From SKGA01 sp051819745 (lineage in GTDB: Archaea; Nanobdellota; Nanobdellia; Woesearchaeales; SKGA01), in the NCBI GenBank assembly GCA_051819745.1, contig JBNJGO010000012.1:1-23071 (forward strand): 23,071 nucleotides of DNA, read 5' to 3'. A program made the position numbers and the translations under genes. Shown here piece after piece: positions 8,438 to 16,260 of the stretch (position 1 is the stretch's first letter; each line of letters starts with the position of its first letter). The notes under the pieces were generated by a model, which was not told where the DNA came from, did not search any database, and saw nothing but the letters and a program-made list of their open reading frames with translations.

Positions 8438-8609
8438 TTTTTGATTATGTTGTTTTTTGATTATGTTGTTTTTNNNNNNNNNNNNNNNNNNNNNNNNNNN
8501 NNNNNNNNNNNNNNNNNNNNNNNNNNNNNNNNNNNNNNNNNNNNNNNNNNNNNNNNNNNNNNNNNNNNNNNNNTTTTTGATTATGTTGTTTTTTGATTAT
8601 GTTGTTTTT
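8438..8609. repeat. 16-bp tandem repeat array, interrupted by an assembly gap
   Basis: The unit is GATTATGTTG followed by TTTTTT. Two units are visible on each side of the gap (GATTATGTTG at 8443, 8459, 8579 and 8595), identical and in the same orientation. The distance between the inner copies (120 bases) is not a multiple of 16, so the gap length is not real and the true copy number is unknown. The unit contains no C on the plus strand. It lies between the divergent genes for the 165-aa hypothetical and SecF. Confidence 0.85.
8474..8573. other. Assembly gap of exactly 100 Ns
   Basis: One hundred Ns, the usual placeholder for unknown length, placed inside the 16-bp tandem repeat. The assembler most likely could not cross a longer array. 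Confidence 0.95.
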
Positions 8610-8782
8610 AGTTATGATTTATCCTGTAGAAATATACTATTATTTATAAATATTCTTATTTTTTACTACTTGTTAGTGTTTTATTTTATATTATTTATTT
8701 GGCTTTTCTTATTTTTATATTTTGCTTTTCTTGTTTTTCTATTGTTTTTATTTAATTTGTTTAATGTGATTTCACAGTAACA
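8610..8782. other. T-rich, C-poor intergenic stretch before secF
   Basis: Together with the repeat array this makes the longest gene-free region of the window (8418-8816). The plus strand is strongly T-rich with few Cs and contains several T-runs and a TTTATAAAT (about 8643-8651). I see no gene, RNA or further repeat. The T-runs could stop plus-strand transcription before the secF promoter. Confidence 0.5.
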
Positions 8783-8790
8783 TTTATTAA
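8783..8790 (+). promoter_or_regulatory. TATA box of secF-secD
   Basis: TTTATTAA is centred 30 bases before ATG 8817 and overlaps the in-frame ATG at 8790, which therefore cannot be the start of this transcript. This supports a leaderless secF mRNA beginning at 8817. Confidence 0.55.
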
Positions 8791-8816
8791 TGAACGGTTG
8801 TTCGTTAGAACTCATT

Positions 8817-9851
8817 ATGGCAAAATCCAAGCGTAAAAAGCGACTTGATGCGAAGTTCAAAAAAAAACAGAACAAAAGTGCTTTGGCTCGACAACACTCT
8901 CATCAAAAAGTGGAACCCTCTCATTCCATGGAACAAAAAAAACAATCTTTCTATGAAAAATACTATAAGCAACTTCTTATCATTCCCTTCTTGCTTCTTG
9001 TGATATCAATAGCATTCTTGGGTGTAAACTATGCTCAAACGGGCGATGTGATTAATCGAGGAATAAAACTCAAAGGTGGTTCTGCGATTACAGTCACTGA
9101 TGATATGACCGATATATCTAATGTTGATTTATCTTCATTGGAATCATCCATTCTAACTACCTTTCCTGAAGGTGATTTGTCAACTCGAGTACAAAAACAA
9201 TTAGGGGTTCCTACTGCAATCACAATAGAATTAGATGTTACTGAAGATGGTGATGTTGATGATTTTAAACAAGCCGTTCTTTCAGAACTACCTGAACTTG
9301 AAGAATCAGAAATAAACAATAATATGTTAACAACAGGATCTTCACTAGGACAGGCTTTTTTCAAACAAATTATCATAGCTCTTCTTGTCGCATTCGTGCT
9401 AATGGGAATTGTTGTTTTTATCAAATTCAAAGTGCCTGCGCCTAGTTTTGCAGTTATTCTCGCAGCATTCTCTGATATTGTCGTTACATTAGCGGTTGTT
9501 ACAATGATGGGGATGAAACTAAGTTCTGCAGGGATCGCAGCATTTCTCATGTTGATAGGTTACAGTGTGGATACAGATATTCTTCTTTCAACACGAGTTC
9601 TCAAACGAAAAAAAGGAACGGTCTATTCGCGAGTGATTTCAGCAATGAGAACTGGTCTCACTATGAATATCACCACGCTTGTCGCTATTACAATTGCATT
9701 GTTCGTTTCACAATCTCCAACATTAACTGAAATAATGACTATACTATTTATCGGGCTTATAGTTGATATGATTAATACTTGGATTCAAAACGCAGGAATA
9801 CTCCGATGGTTTTTGGAGCGAAAATCCTCTGCAAAAGGAGGTGACAACTGA
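8817..9851 (+). CDS. secF: Protein-export membrane protein SecF
   Basis: Accessory subunit of the Sec translocon that, with SecD, helps drive late export steps using the membrane potential. The 344-residue protein starts with a very basic cytosolic segment (1-50, many Lys/Arg). Transmembrane helix 1 spans about 51-71, followed by the extracytoplasmic P1-like domain (72-183), which opens with the family GIKLKGGS. Five further helices lie near 184-204, 209-231, 236-258, 283-300 and 304-325. The conserved GYSVDTDILL (248-257) in helix 4 carries the acidic residues typical of archaeal SecF. ATG 8817 is chosen over ATG 8790 because of the TATA box position. The stop codon TGA overlaps the secD ATG by one base, so translation is tightly coupled. 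Confidence 0.9.
   Translation: MAKSKRKKRLDAKFKKKQNKSALARQHSHQKVEPSHSMEQKKQSFYEKYYKQLLIIPFLLLVISIAFLGVNYAQTGDVINRGIKLKGGSAITVTDDMTDISNVDLSSLESSILTTFPEGDLSTRVQKQLGVPTAITIELDVTEDGDVDDFKQAVLSELPELEESEINNNMLTTGSSLGQAFFKQIIIALLVAFVLMGIVVFIKFKVPAPSFAVILAAFSDIVVTLAVVTMMGMKLSSAGIAAFLMLIGYSVDTDILLSTRVLKRKKGTVYSRVISAMRTGLTMNITTLVAITIALFVSQSPTLTEIMTILFIGLIVDMINTWIQNAGILRWFLERKSSAKGGDN
9836..9844 (+). promoter_or_regulatory. Strong Shine-Dalgarno site of secD
   Basis: AGGAGGTGA, essentially the full complement of the archaeal 16S rRNA 3' end, lies 6 bases before the secD ATG and inside the secF coding region. It shows that internal genes of transcripts use Shine-Dalgarno initiation here. Confidence 0.75.
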
Positions 9852-11596
9852 TGTCACTGCTAAAGAAATTATTTTCAAACACTAGGGTAGTTATTCTTCT
9901 CATCATTCTTGTTATCATGCTTGTAGCTATCAGTCCACAATTCACCTCAGATGGTGTTATGATAACGGGTGTTAAAGAAGATAGTTCTGCTTTCAAAGCA
10001 GGAATGCAAACTTCAGAATCTAACATGCCAACAAACAAGGAAGTTCTCCTTTCGATAAACGGTGAAGAAATCAATTCCATACAAGAATATTACTCGTTTA
10101 TTCAAGATGTTCCTTATAACACGACTCTTCTTTTCAAAACAAGCGAAGATACTTACCGTGTTCTTACTGAACCAAGATATAATATCACTGTTTTGAATGA
10201 AACTACAATTGTTAATGAAACTGTGGAAGTTTTCAATGAAACACTCAACAAGACAGTCAATGTCACACGACAAAAAGAAATTAACAAAACAGAAAAAGAT
10301 ATTATTGGTACTGCGGATATTGGATTAGAAATAGCACCTGCTCCATCAAATAATATTCGAAAAGGACTTGATCTTGAAGGAGGGACGAGAGTCATTCTCC
10401 AACCGGAAGAGAAGGTTTCAGATGAGGATCTTGATCTGATAAAAAGCAATATTCGAGAACGACTCAACGTCTTTGGTGTCAGCGATGTTATTGTACAATC
10501 CGTTAAAGATATTAGTGGAGAAACATATATTATAGTAGAAATTGCAAGTGTCAATCAAGAAGATGTAAAAGAACTTCTTTCAAAACAAGGAAAATTTGAA
10601 GCGAAAGTCGGAAATGAAACAGTCTTTAATGGTGGCGAAGATGTTGTTTATGTCTGTAAATCAGCAGATTGTTCGGGACTTGATCCTCAAAATCGATGCC
10701 GAGAAGGTTCTGATGGAACGTGGAGTTGTAACTTCCGATTCAGTATCTCGCTTTCAGAAGAAGCTGCTGAAAACCAAGCTGAAGCGACTTCAGACCTTGA
10801 TGTTATTTATCCATCTGCGGGACAATCAGGATACTTATCGAAAAATCTTACCCTATTCCTTGATGATGAGCTTGTCGATCAACTACGTATATCTGAAGAT
10901 CTCAAAGGTGAAGACTCTACGGAAATATCTATTTCAGGAAGTGGTCGAGGAGAGAATGAGCAATCGGCAATGGATAACACACTTGAAGAAATGAAAAAAC
11001 TCCAAACAGTACTGGTTACAGGAAGTCTCCCTGTTAAATTATCAATCACGCAATCAAACTCTATAAGTCCTGTACTTGGCGAGGAATTCATCGACAATGC
11101 GATTCTTATAGGAATACTTGCGATACTTGGCGTTGTTGCTGTAGTGACAATAAGATACAAAAAGGCAGTTATTTCCATACCTACAATCATTGCTATGGTC
11201 TCTGAAGTTATTATCTTATTAGGATTCGCTTCACTTATTGGCTGGCGATTAGATCTAGCTGCGATTGCAGGAATTATAATTGCTGTGGGAACTGGTGTTG
11301 ACGACCAAATAGTTATTATTGATGAAACTCTTACTGGAAAACGTTCATCGCGATCAAAATCATGGGTTCAAAAACTAAAAGGCGCGTTCGCGATTATCAT
11401 GATGGCTTATTTTACAACGGTCGTTGCGATGTTACCATTATGGTGGTCTGGAGCAGGACTTCTTAAAGGATTTGCTCTCACGACAATCGTTGGTGTAACT
11501 GCAGGAGTGTTTATCACCCGACCAGCGTTTGCAAAGATTCTTGAAATACTCCTCGGAGTTGAAGGCAATAATAAAGATAAAAAATCCGATAAATAA
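9851..11596 (+). CDS. secD: Protein-export membrane protein SecD with inserted PDZ-like domain
   Basis: Partner of SecF, 581 residues. Transmembrane helix 1 is at 11-27. Residues 33-100 read as a PDZ-like domain (GVMITGVKEDSSAFKAGM at 35-52, LLSINGEEI at 66-74), as in proteins that bind C-terminal peptides. A linker (108-150) carries seven N-x-T sequons at 111, 116, 122, 129, 133, 137 and 145. The SecD core then begins with KGLDLEGGTR (171-180), the family motif after helix 1. The P1 head includes a four-Cys insertion (269, 274, 283, 293), probably disulfide-bonded outside the cell. Five helices follow, near 412-435, 438-460, 466-490, 511-530 and 537-558; helix 4 holds GTGVDDQIVIIDET (480-493) with the conserved acidic pair. 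The C-terminus is a short Lys-rich tail. SecD identity is firm; the PDZ call rests on motif pattern only. Confidence 0.9.
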   Translation: MSLLKKLFSNTRVVILLIILVIMLVAISPQFTSDGVMITGVKEDSSAFKAGMQTSESNMPTNKEVLLSINGEEINSIQEYYSFIQDVPYNTTLLFKTSEDTYRVLTEPRYNITVLNETTIVNETVEVFNETLNKTVNVTRQKEINKTEKDIIGTADIGLEIAPAPSNNIRKGLDLEGGTRVILQPEEKVSDEDLDLIKSNIRERLNVFGVSDVIVQSVKDISGETYIIVEIASVNQEDVKELLSKQGKFEAKVGNETVFNGGEDVVYVCKSADCSGLDPQNRCREGSDGTWSCNFRFSISLSEEAAENQAEATSDLDVIYPSAGQSGYLSKNLTLFLDDELVDQLRISEDLKGEDSTEISISGSGRGENEQSAMDNTLEEMKKLQTVLVTGSLPVKLSITQSNSISPVLGEEFIDNAILIGILAILGVVAVVTIRYKKAVISIPTIIAMVSEVIILLGFASLIGWRLDLAAIAGIIIAVGTGVDDQIVIIDETLTGKRSSRSKSWVQKLKGAFAIIMMAYFTTVVAMLPLWWSGAGLLKGFALTTIVGVTAGVFITRPAFAKILEILLGVEGNNKDKKSDK

Positions 11597-11665
11597 TTAG
11601 TACTGCTTTTTATTTATTTTTTATCTTATTTCTTACTTTTTTTTTATTTTCTTCATATATTATTT
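11597..11665 (+). terminator. T-tract terminator region after secD
   Basis: Several T-runs follow the secD stop (about 11608-11616, 11620-11626, 11638-11648). They also encode, on the other strand, the Lys-rich C-terminus of the convergent DUF1461 protein, so coding sequence and terminator appear to overlap. Confidence 0.5.
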
Positions 11666-12266
11666 TTTTACTCATTTTGTTACTGCTGATAATACTATAA
11701 TATATTATTGGAATACTGATTGAAAGAATGAGAAAACACCCTAAGATAAACAAACCTTGAATGGCAAAAAACGATTCGTTGTAGGTGCTTATAAGAACTG
11801 AGTCTGGTGGAAATAAAAAATTTCCTTGTGGAAAAAACACCTTGTGAAATAATAAAAACACTTCAGAGAAATTTCTTGCTATCATAAAAGAAAAAAAACA
11901 CGCGCTTGTAATAACAAATGATGAACTTGCAAAAACAACACCATATTCTTTTATAGACTTTAGTCTCGCTCCACTTATAATAACTATGCTTCCGATCAAA
12001 ACTCCAGTGAAACAAAGAAGAATATTTCTAACATCGTTGATATGATCAGCTTCATCAATTGACATTTCTGTTTGTGAACGCAAATCTTGTTTATCTCCAT
12101 GAAGAAAAAATGATGTGATGTTCTTATCAATATGCTCCTGATCCTCCTCGATGAAAAGAATGTGTAGCGGTGAACTAAGTGACACGATAAGAACGCTGAC
12201 TGCGATTAAGCAAAGGATATAACTTGCTGAAACGAAAAACAACAAACTGATTTTTTTACCCATCAT
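11610..12266 (-). CDS. DUF1461 (TIGR01906-type) integral membrane protein
   Basis: A 218-residue membrane protein of the DUF1461 family, function unknown. It has four predicted transmembrane helices: near 10-32, 80-100, 108-135 and 170-195. The family signature is the extracytoplasmic segment near 140-165, reading F-H-K-V-F-F-P-Q-G-N-F, then FPPDSVLIS, then a Glu/Phe-Phe just before helix 4. The first loop (33-80) is acidic and holds residues matching the D-x-x-x-D type conserved in the family. The C-terminus is Lys-rich and cytosolic. ATG 12266 or the adjacent ATG 12263 is the start; a TTG at 12272 is less likely. The gene begins 9 bases after the RLI stop and lacks its own ribosome-binding site, so it is probably translated by re-initiation from the RLI transcript. 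Confidence 0.75.
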   Translation of the reverse strand: MMGKKISLLFFVSASYILCLIAVSVLIVSLSSPLHILFIEEDQEHIDKNITSFFLHGDKQDLRSQTEMSIDEADHINDVRNILLCFTGVLIGSIVIISGARLKSIKEYGVVFASSSFVITSACFFSFMIARNFSEVFLLFHKVFFPQGNFLFPPDSVLISTYNESFFAIQGLFILGCFLILSISIPIIYYSIISSNKMSKKIIYEENKKKVRNKIKNK

Positions 12267-12275
12267 GAACAATTA

Positions 12276-14057
12276 TTATTTTCCTGTATAATAAAGGTTT
12301 CCACTCGCTTTTTGTTCTTTATCCTTTTGACTATCGGGCTTATTAACTCTCGGACGATTCGTAGTTTCATCACGACGGAATGTGATAAGAAGATCTTTTA
12401 GAAAATCATTCATCCCCGCAACCATCGAAAAGGGTCCTGTGACTTCGCCTTTAACGGCCGGAATACCATCAAAAACAAGAAGACGCTTGGAAATATAATC
12501 TATGAATAATAAATCGTGATCAACGACAAGCGCGCTTCCTTTTTTTAACTCCATCATGTTTCGAATAATTTTTGAAAGTTGAAGTCGCTGTTCAACATCA
12601 AGATAAGCACTTGGCTCGTCAAGCATATAAATCTGAGCATCCTCTGCCAAGGTCCTTGCAATTTCAACACGTTGCAATTCTCCACCCGATAAACTAGATA
12701 GTTGTTGGTCGAGAAGACCATCAATCTTAAGTGGTTTAATAAGATCAACTTCATATTTTAGCGCTTTCTCAAGATATAATCTAACAATAGTATCTTCTGG
12801 CGTGATATATTGTGGTTTGTAAGCAATCTTTAAATCAGTCGAAAGAGGTGAGGTTTCAAGAATGGTATTTTCGCTCTCAGCAGAGGCCTTGACAATTTCT
12901 TTGACAAAACTGGTTTTACCAATACCATTTTCCCCTAAAATCCCAATAATATCATTCCTATACATCGTTCCTTTCTTAGCACTAAATGAAAATGATCCTA
13001 ATGTTTTATTGAAATCAGACCACGTGACAATTTGTTTTGGAGAAATTTTTTCATCATCGGGGTTTGTCGAAAACGTAATCTTATGATCTCGAAAACGAAC
13101 GTTCTCTGCACTCAAATATCCTTCTAAGTATTCGTTAATTCCTTTTTTTGTACTTTGTATATTGCTGACAACACCGTACGCTCCTTGCCTACCATACATC
13201 AAATGAATATAATCTGCTAAGTAATCAAGAATGATAAGATCGTGCTCTATAATCATGACAGCAGTATTTTCATCTGCCAGAGAACGCAAGAACTTGGCGA
13301 TTTTAAGACGTTGCTTGATATCCATGTAACTAGTTGGTTCATCAAAAAAATACACATCTGCTTTTTTGAGAACGCTCGCTGCGATAGCAATACGTTGGAG
13401 CTCACCGCCGGAGACATTTTTAATATTTCTATCCAGGATTTTTGAAAGTTCTAAGACTTCTGTGATATGGTCGAATTTTCCTTTTTCATCGACTTTTTTA
13501 AGAAGCTCTTTAACAGTCCCATCAAAATGTTTTGGAATCATCTCTATTTGCTGGGGTTTAAATGATAATCTTATTTCCTTGTCGCGTAATTTCTCAAAAT
13601 ATTGTTGTGCTTCAGTTCCCTTAAAACGATTAACAAGCTCTTGAAACCCTTCTTGTTCTTTTTCATCGAATTGTTCAAAATTTGGCGACAATACTCCTGC
13701 AAGAATTTTCATGGCGGTTGACTTACCAATACCATTTCGTCCTAAAAGACCAACCACATTACCAAAAAGAGGTGTTGGAAGATTATACAATGCAAACGAA
13801 TTCTCTCCATAACGATGGATGGGGGTACTATTCATCTCTTCAGGTAAATTAATGATAGTAATTGCATTATAGGGGCAAACTTTTGGACAAATACCGCATC
13901 CAATACATAGTTCTTCAGAAATTTCTGCCTTTCCATGCAATTTACTAATCGAAATACATTCATCGCCCTTTCTATTAACAGGACATTTTTTCAAGCAAAG
14001 ATTACCGCATTCTTCAGGATGGCATTTATCTTTTTCAATAATAGCAATTCGTGACAT
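12276..14057 (-). CDS. rli: Ribosome-recycling ATPase ABCE1/RLI
   Basis: Twin-ATPase iron-sulfur protein that splits ribosomes after termination; universal in Archaea and Eukarya and absent from Bacteria. The 593 residues show the N-terminal double [4Fe-4S] domain with Cys12, 17, 21 and 25 and Cys51, 54, 57 and 61 (an additional Cys34 is also present). ABC domain 1 has Walker A GRNGIGKS (106-113), signature SGGELQR near 216-222, Walker B ending in DEP (239-241) and the switch His272. ABC domain 2 has GENGIGKT (375-382), LSGGE (456-460), DEP (480-482) and His514. The C-terminus has a short polar extension (about 565-593). A TATA element (14081-14089) is centred 28 bases before ATG 14057, implying a leaderless mRNA. 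DUF1461 follows in the same transcript. Confidence 0.96.
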   Translation of the reverse strand: MSRIAIIEKDKCHPEECGNLCLKKCPVNRKGDECISISKLHGKAEISEELCIGCGICPKVCPYNAITIINLPEEMNSTPIHRYGENSFALYNLPTPLFGNVVGLLGRNGIGKSTAMKILAGVLSPNFEQFDEKEQEGFQELVNRFKGTEAQQYFEKLRDKEIRLSFKPQQIEMIPKHFDGTVKELLKKVDEKGKFDHITEVLELSKILDRNIKNVSGGELQRIAIAASVLKKADVYFFDEPTSYMDIKQRLKIAKFLRSLADENTAVMIIEHDLIILDYLADYIHLMYGRQGAYGVVSNIQSTKKGINEYLEGYLSAENVRFRDHKITFSTNPDDEKISPKQIVTWSDFNKTLGSFSFSAKKGTMYRNDIIGILGENGIGKTSFVKEIVKASAESENTILETSPLSTDLKIAYKPQYITPEDTIVRLYLEKALKYEVDLIKPLKIDGLLDQQLSSLSGGELQRVEIARTLAEDAQIYMLDEPSAYLDVEQRLQLSKIIRNMMELKKGSALVVDHDLLFIDYISKRLLVFDGIPAVKGEVTGPFSMVAGMNDFLKDLLITFRRDETTNRPRVNKPDSQKDKEQKASGNLYYTGK

Positions 14058-14080
14058 ATTACTAGTGAGGAGTGCTTGTC

Positions 14081-14089
14081 TTTTTTAAA
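14081..14089 (-). promoter_or_regulatory. TATA box of the RLI gene
   Basis: TTTAAAAAA on the minus strand is centred 28 bases before ATG 14057; no Shine-Dalgarno site is needed if the mRNA is leaderless. Confidence 0.55.
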
Positions 14090-14099
14090 CTTTCTACTT

Positions 14100-14116
14100 T
14101 TTAGGTTTTGTTGCAA
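14100..14116 (+). promoter_or_regulatory. Promoter-upstream motif shared with the pilin-like gene
   Basis: TTTAGGTTTTGTTGCAA occurs here, about 33 bases before the DHH-gene TATA box, and again with one mismatch (16 of 17) at 19436-19452 upstream of the pilin-like gene. It may be a shared regulatory element, or chance in AT-rich DNA. Confidence 0.3.
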
Positions 14117-14140
14117 AAGACCGTATCAATACGTTGTCTT
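14116..14140. promoter_or_regulatory. Inverted repeat between the divergent RLI and DHH promoters
   Basis: CGTAT-CA-ATACG (14122-14133) is a perfect 5-2-5 dyad, extended by AAGAC on the left and GTCTT on the right with a 2-base offset. It lies between the two divergent TATA boxes, a plausible operator position. Confidence 0.35.
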
Positions 14141-14149
14141 TCCACAACT

Positions 14150-14160
14150 TTTATTAAATA
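14150..14160 (+). promoter_or_regulatory. TATA box of the DHH phosphoesterase gene
   Basis: TTTATTAAATA is centred about 25 bases before ATG 14180, consistent with a leaderless or nearly leaderless mRNA. Confidence 0.55.
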
Positions 14161-14179
14161 TACTATTGTCTGAACTCTC

Positions 14180-15010
14180 ATGAAACGATATTGTTATCAT
14201 CATAATGACGAAGATGGCTTTGCAAGTGCAGGGATTCTTCTTCATGTTTACGGTGAAGTTGAACTCCAATCCTGTTCAAATATTGAACATCCGCAACTGG
14301 TTACTGGATATGATGAGGTGTATGTGGTTGATTATTCTTTTTCACAAGAGCAATTTGTATACTTGCAAAAAAATAACAAAAAACTTATTTGGATAGATCA
14401 TCATAAATCAACAATTGATTCAATCACAATTCCTATCGAAGGCCTTCAAGATTCTTCACGTTCTGCTTGCGTGTTAACTTGGAAGTATATGTTTGGTGAT
14501 GATCCTTTACCTCTTGTTCTCGAACATATTAATGATGAGGATTTATGGCTTTGGAAAAAAGACTATTCAAACGAATTCATGCTCTATCTCAAAACAAAAC
14601 TATCGACAGATAATCAACCTGCACAATTAAAACATATTATCGAAACATACGCTCAAAAAGACTATGAAAACGCATACACTATTGGTTCGTACTTGTTAGA
14701 ATATCGAAACACACTCCTAAAAAAAACTGTAAAAAGAGGGGTTATACGAAACCTATTTGGATATAAAACAATGGTTTTTTTTGCAACAAATCTAATATCT
14801 CATCTTGGTAACAAAGTTCTTGAACAATATCCTGATGTTGATGTTGTAGCGATGATAACTATTGTTACAACATCAAAAGGAAATATCTGCTATAAATACA
14901 GTCTTCGAAGCAGAAAAGATACGGTTGATGTTTCTGTAATTGCACAACAATATGGTGGTGGAGGTCACTCTTCTGCAGCGGGATTTACTTCTGATTCTCT
15001 TTTACTCTAA
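14180..15010 (+). CDS. DHH/DHHA1 family phosphoesterase
   Basis: Metal-dependent phosphoesterase of the DHH superfamily (DHHA1 subfamily), 276 residues, probably cytosolic. The catalytic domain shows HHNDEDGFAS (7-16; H8, D10 and D12 as metal ligands), VVDYSF (49-54) with Asp51, and IDHHKS (72-77) with the eponymous Asp-His-His. A further acidic motif, INDEDLW, lies near 117-123. The C-terminal DHHA1 domain ends with the substrate-binding GGGGHSSAAGF (259-269). Relatives include nanoRNases, 3'-phosphoadenosine phosphate phosphatases and c-di-AMP/pApA hydrolases; the sequence does not tell which substrate is used. The start follows a TATA box 25 bases upstream. The neighbouring divergent gene is RLI. 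The gene converges with the 106-aa gene, 13 bases apart. Confidence 0.85.
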   Translation: MKRYCYHHNDEDGFASAGILLHVYGEVELQSCSNIEHPQLVTGYDEVYVVDYSFSQEQFVYLQKNNKKLIWIDHHKSTIDSITIPIEGLQDSSRSACVLTWKYMFGDDPLPLVLEHINDEDLWLWKKDYSNEFMLYLKTKLSTDNQPAQLKHIIETYAQKDYENAYTIGSYLLEYRNTLLKKTVKRGVIRNLFGYKTMVFFATNLISHLGNKVLEQYPDVDVVAMITIVTTSKGNICYKYSLRSRKDTVDVSVIAQQYGGGGHSSAAGFTSDSLLL

Positions 15011-15023
15011 CTATAGCGACATA

Positions 15024-15344
15024 TTATTCTTGTTTAGAAAGGACATACTTAGCTCGATACTGGTACACTGGAGCAACATCAATAATGCCTGCCATCCGGT
15101 ATGTGTTTGCAATAATTTCTTTAGGAACCCAAAACATTAACGCTTTGTAATCTTTTGTTTTAAGCAAATACCTTGCAATAAAAGGTCCTTTAAGAACCGC
15201 CATCTCAAAAATGTCCAATCCCATACCAATTTTTTCTAAATATTCGCTTCCTGAAGCATAACATAAAGCGCTCAAAGGCCCTATAACAAAATCGATCCTA
15301 TCAACAAGGCGAGAATGACGATATAATTTGCTTTCTAAACCCAT
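15024..15344 (-). CDS. Hypothetical protein (106 aa)
   Basis: I do not recognise this protein. It is basic at both ends and moderately hydrophobic in the middle (about 18-75, with segments FVIGPLSALCYASG and MGLDIFEMAVLKGPFIARYLL), so it could be a small membrane-associated helical protein, though no helix is clearly hydrophobic enough for a confident transmembrane call. A single Cys is present. An A/T-rich TATA-like run (about 15362-15371, minus strand) lies some 23 bases before ATG 15344, suggesting its own leaderless transcript; it could also be read from the upstream PLP-protein gene, which ends 56 bases away. Confidence 0.55.
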   Translation of the reverse strand: MGLESKLYRHSRLVDRIDFVIGPLSALCYASGSEYLEKIGMGLDIFEMAVLKGPFIARYLLKTKDYKALMFWVPKEIIANTYRMAGIIDVAPVYQYRAKYVLSKQE

Positions 15345-15400
15345 GTGTTAGTTTTTATATTATCTTATTAAAAAAAGTGTTTTTCATAAGTTCGAAATAT

Positions 15401-16252
15401 TTACGGTTTTTCAAGTCGTTTTATCTCGATAGAGATGGCATTATCGAGTACTCTTATTTCACGAGGACATTCGGTGTATTCGAGATTTTCTTTGTTGCAA
15501 TACTTAATAATATCTTGCTTTTCCTTCTCATCAGCATACTTGATAACAACATTCAATCCACTGTGTTCTGGATATATGATATCATATTCTCCAAGATCTT
15601 TTTTGACTTTCTTGGCAATCGATAATAAATATTCTCTTCGCTGTTCAAGATTTTTTAATTTCTCAGCGAGTTTCACATAATCCAGTTCTGGTTCTTCATC
15701 CGCTTGTTCTTTGATAATAGTGAAAATATCTTCGTCATCAGTTGCGATGAATCCTCCTTTACCAAGATTGACAGGTTTTGCTTTCCGGAAACTTCCAAGA
15801 ATGATATCTCCTTCTTTAGCTTGTGTTGTTCCAATACTTCCTGAAACATCATTTATTACATATTGGTTTGAAGTTATTGCTTTAGCATAAATATCTGCCA
15901 TGTTATGTAATGAAAAATATCCTGGCATTGAATTAATAAGGAGTGCGCTGTCGTGATCATGGACTTCAAGTTCTTTTTCATTGATGATCCCGTCGTAAGT
16001 TATGATGTGAAGAGGGTTCAAATCTGCTTTTTCAATTAATTCCTCATATGTCATCCAGCCACCTTGATCTTGCATGAGAACATTACTTTTACCAAGTTCT
16101 TTAACTGTTTTTAATGCGAAAAGAATGGATCGATTACCTCTTCTGGTAAATAATACATGTTTTTTAGCTGTGATGACTTTCAGCATTGCACGAGCGTTTT
16201 CCATAGCTGTCGCTTGAGAATTTTCAGTATTATTAGTTGTGTTTTCATCCAT
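15401..16252 (-). CDS. Shortened PLP-dependent aminotransferase-like protein (DegT/AspC fold)
   Basis: A 283-residue protein with the large-domain pattern of fold-type I PLP enzymes: an N-terminal strand-helix (VLFTRRGNRSILFALKTV), an Asp135 in YVINDVSGSIG at the place of the cofactor-N1 aspartate, and GSFRKAKPVNLGKGGFIAT (153-171), which matches the S-F-x-x-x-K Schiff-base segment of DegT-type aminotransferases with Lys159 as candidate lysine, then a GGFI strand. A long charged helix (185-222) and a compact C-terminal domain follow. It is about 100 residues shorter than usual family members and begins with a polar Asn/Thr-rich leader (1-18) with no signal peptide. The substrate is unknown; the fold call is fairly strong and the enzyme activity only possible. 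A palindrome lies between its TATA box and start. Confidence 0.65.
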   Translation of the reverse strand: MDENTTNNTENSQATAMENARAMLKVITAKKHVLFTRRGNRSILFALKTVKELGKSNVLMQDQGGWMTYEELIEKADLNPLHIITYDGIINEKELEVHDHDSALLINSMPGYFSLHNMADIYAKAITSNQYVINDVSGSIGTTQAKEGDIILGSFRKAKPVNLGKGGFIATDDEDIFTIIKEQADEEPELDYVKLAEKLKNLEQRREYLLSIAKKVKKDLGEYDIIYPEHSGLNVVIKYADEKEKQDIIKYCNKENLEYTECPREIRVLDNAISIEIKRLEKP

Positions 16253-16260
16253 GGTGTATC

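Noticed and set aside
8438..8609. Possible CRISPR array around the gap
   Set aside because: Units are directly adjacent 16-mers without spacers and no cas gene is near; this is a simple tandem repeat.
8457..8780. Open frame of 107 codons running through the N gap
   Set aside because: It is made of the 16-bp repeat, undefined residues and T-rich intergenic DNA coding mostly Phe/Leu; no ribosome-binding site and no domain.
8790..8816. ATG 8790 as the start of secF
   Set aside because: It overlaps the TATA box; the start at 8817 is 30 bases downstream, the expected distance.
9035..9550. 171-codon frame antisense to secF
   Set aside because: Antisense shadow of a well-supported gene; composition has no protein-like domain and no promoter.
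10596..10994. 132-codon frame inside secD
   Set aside because: Overlaps the SecD P1 domain in another frame; no ribosome-binding site.
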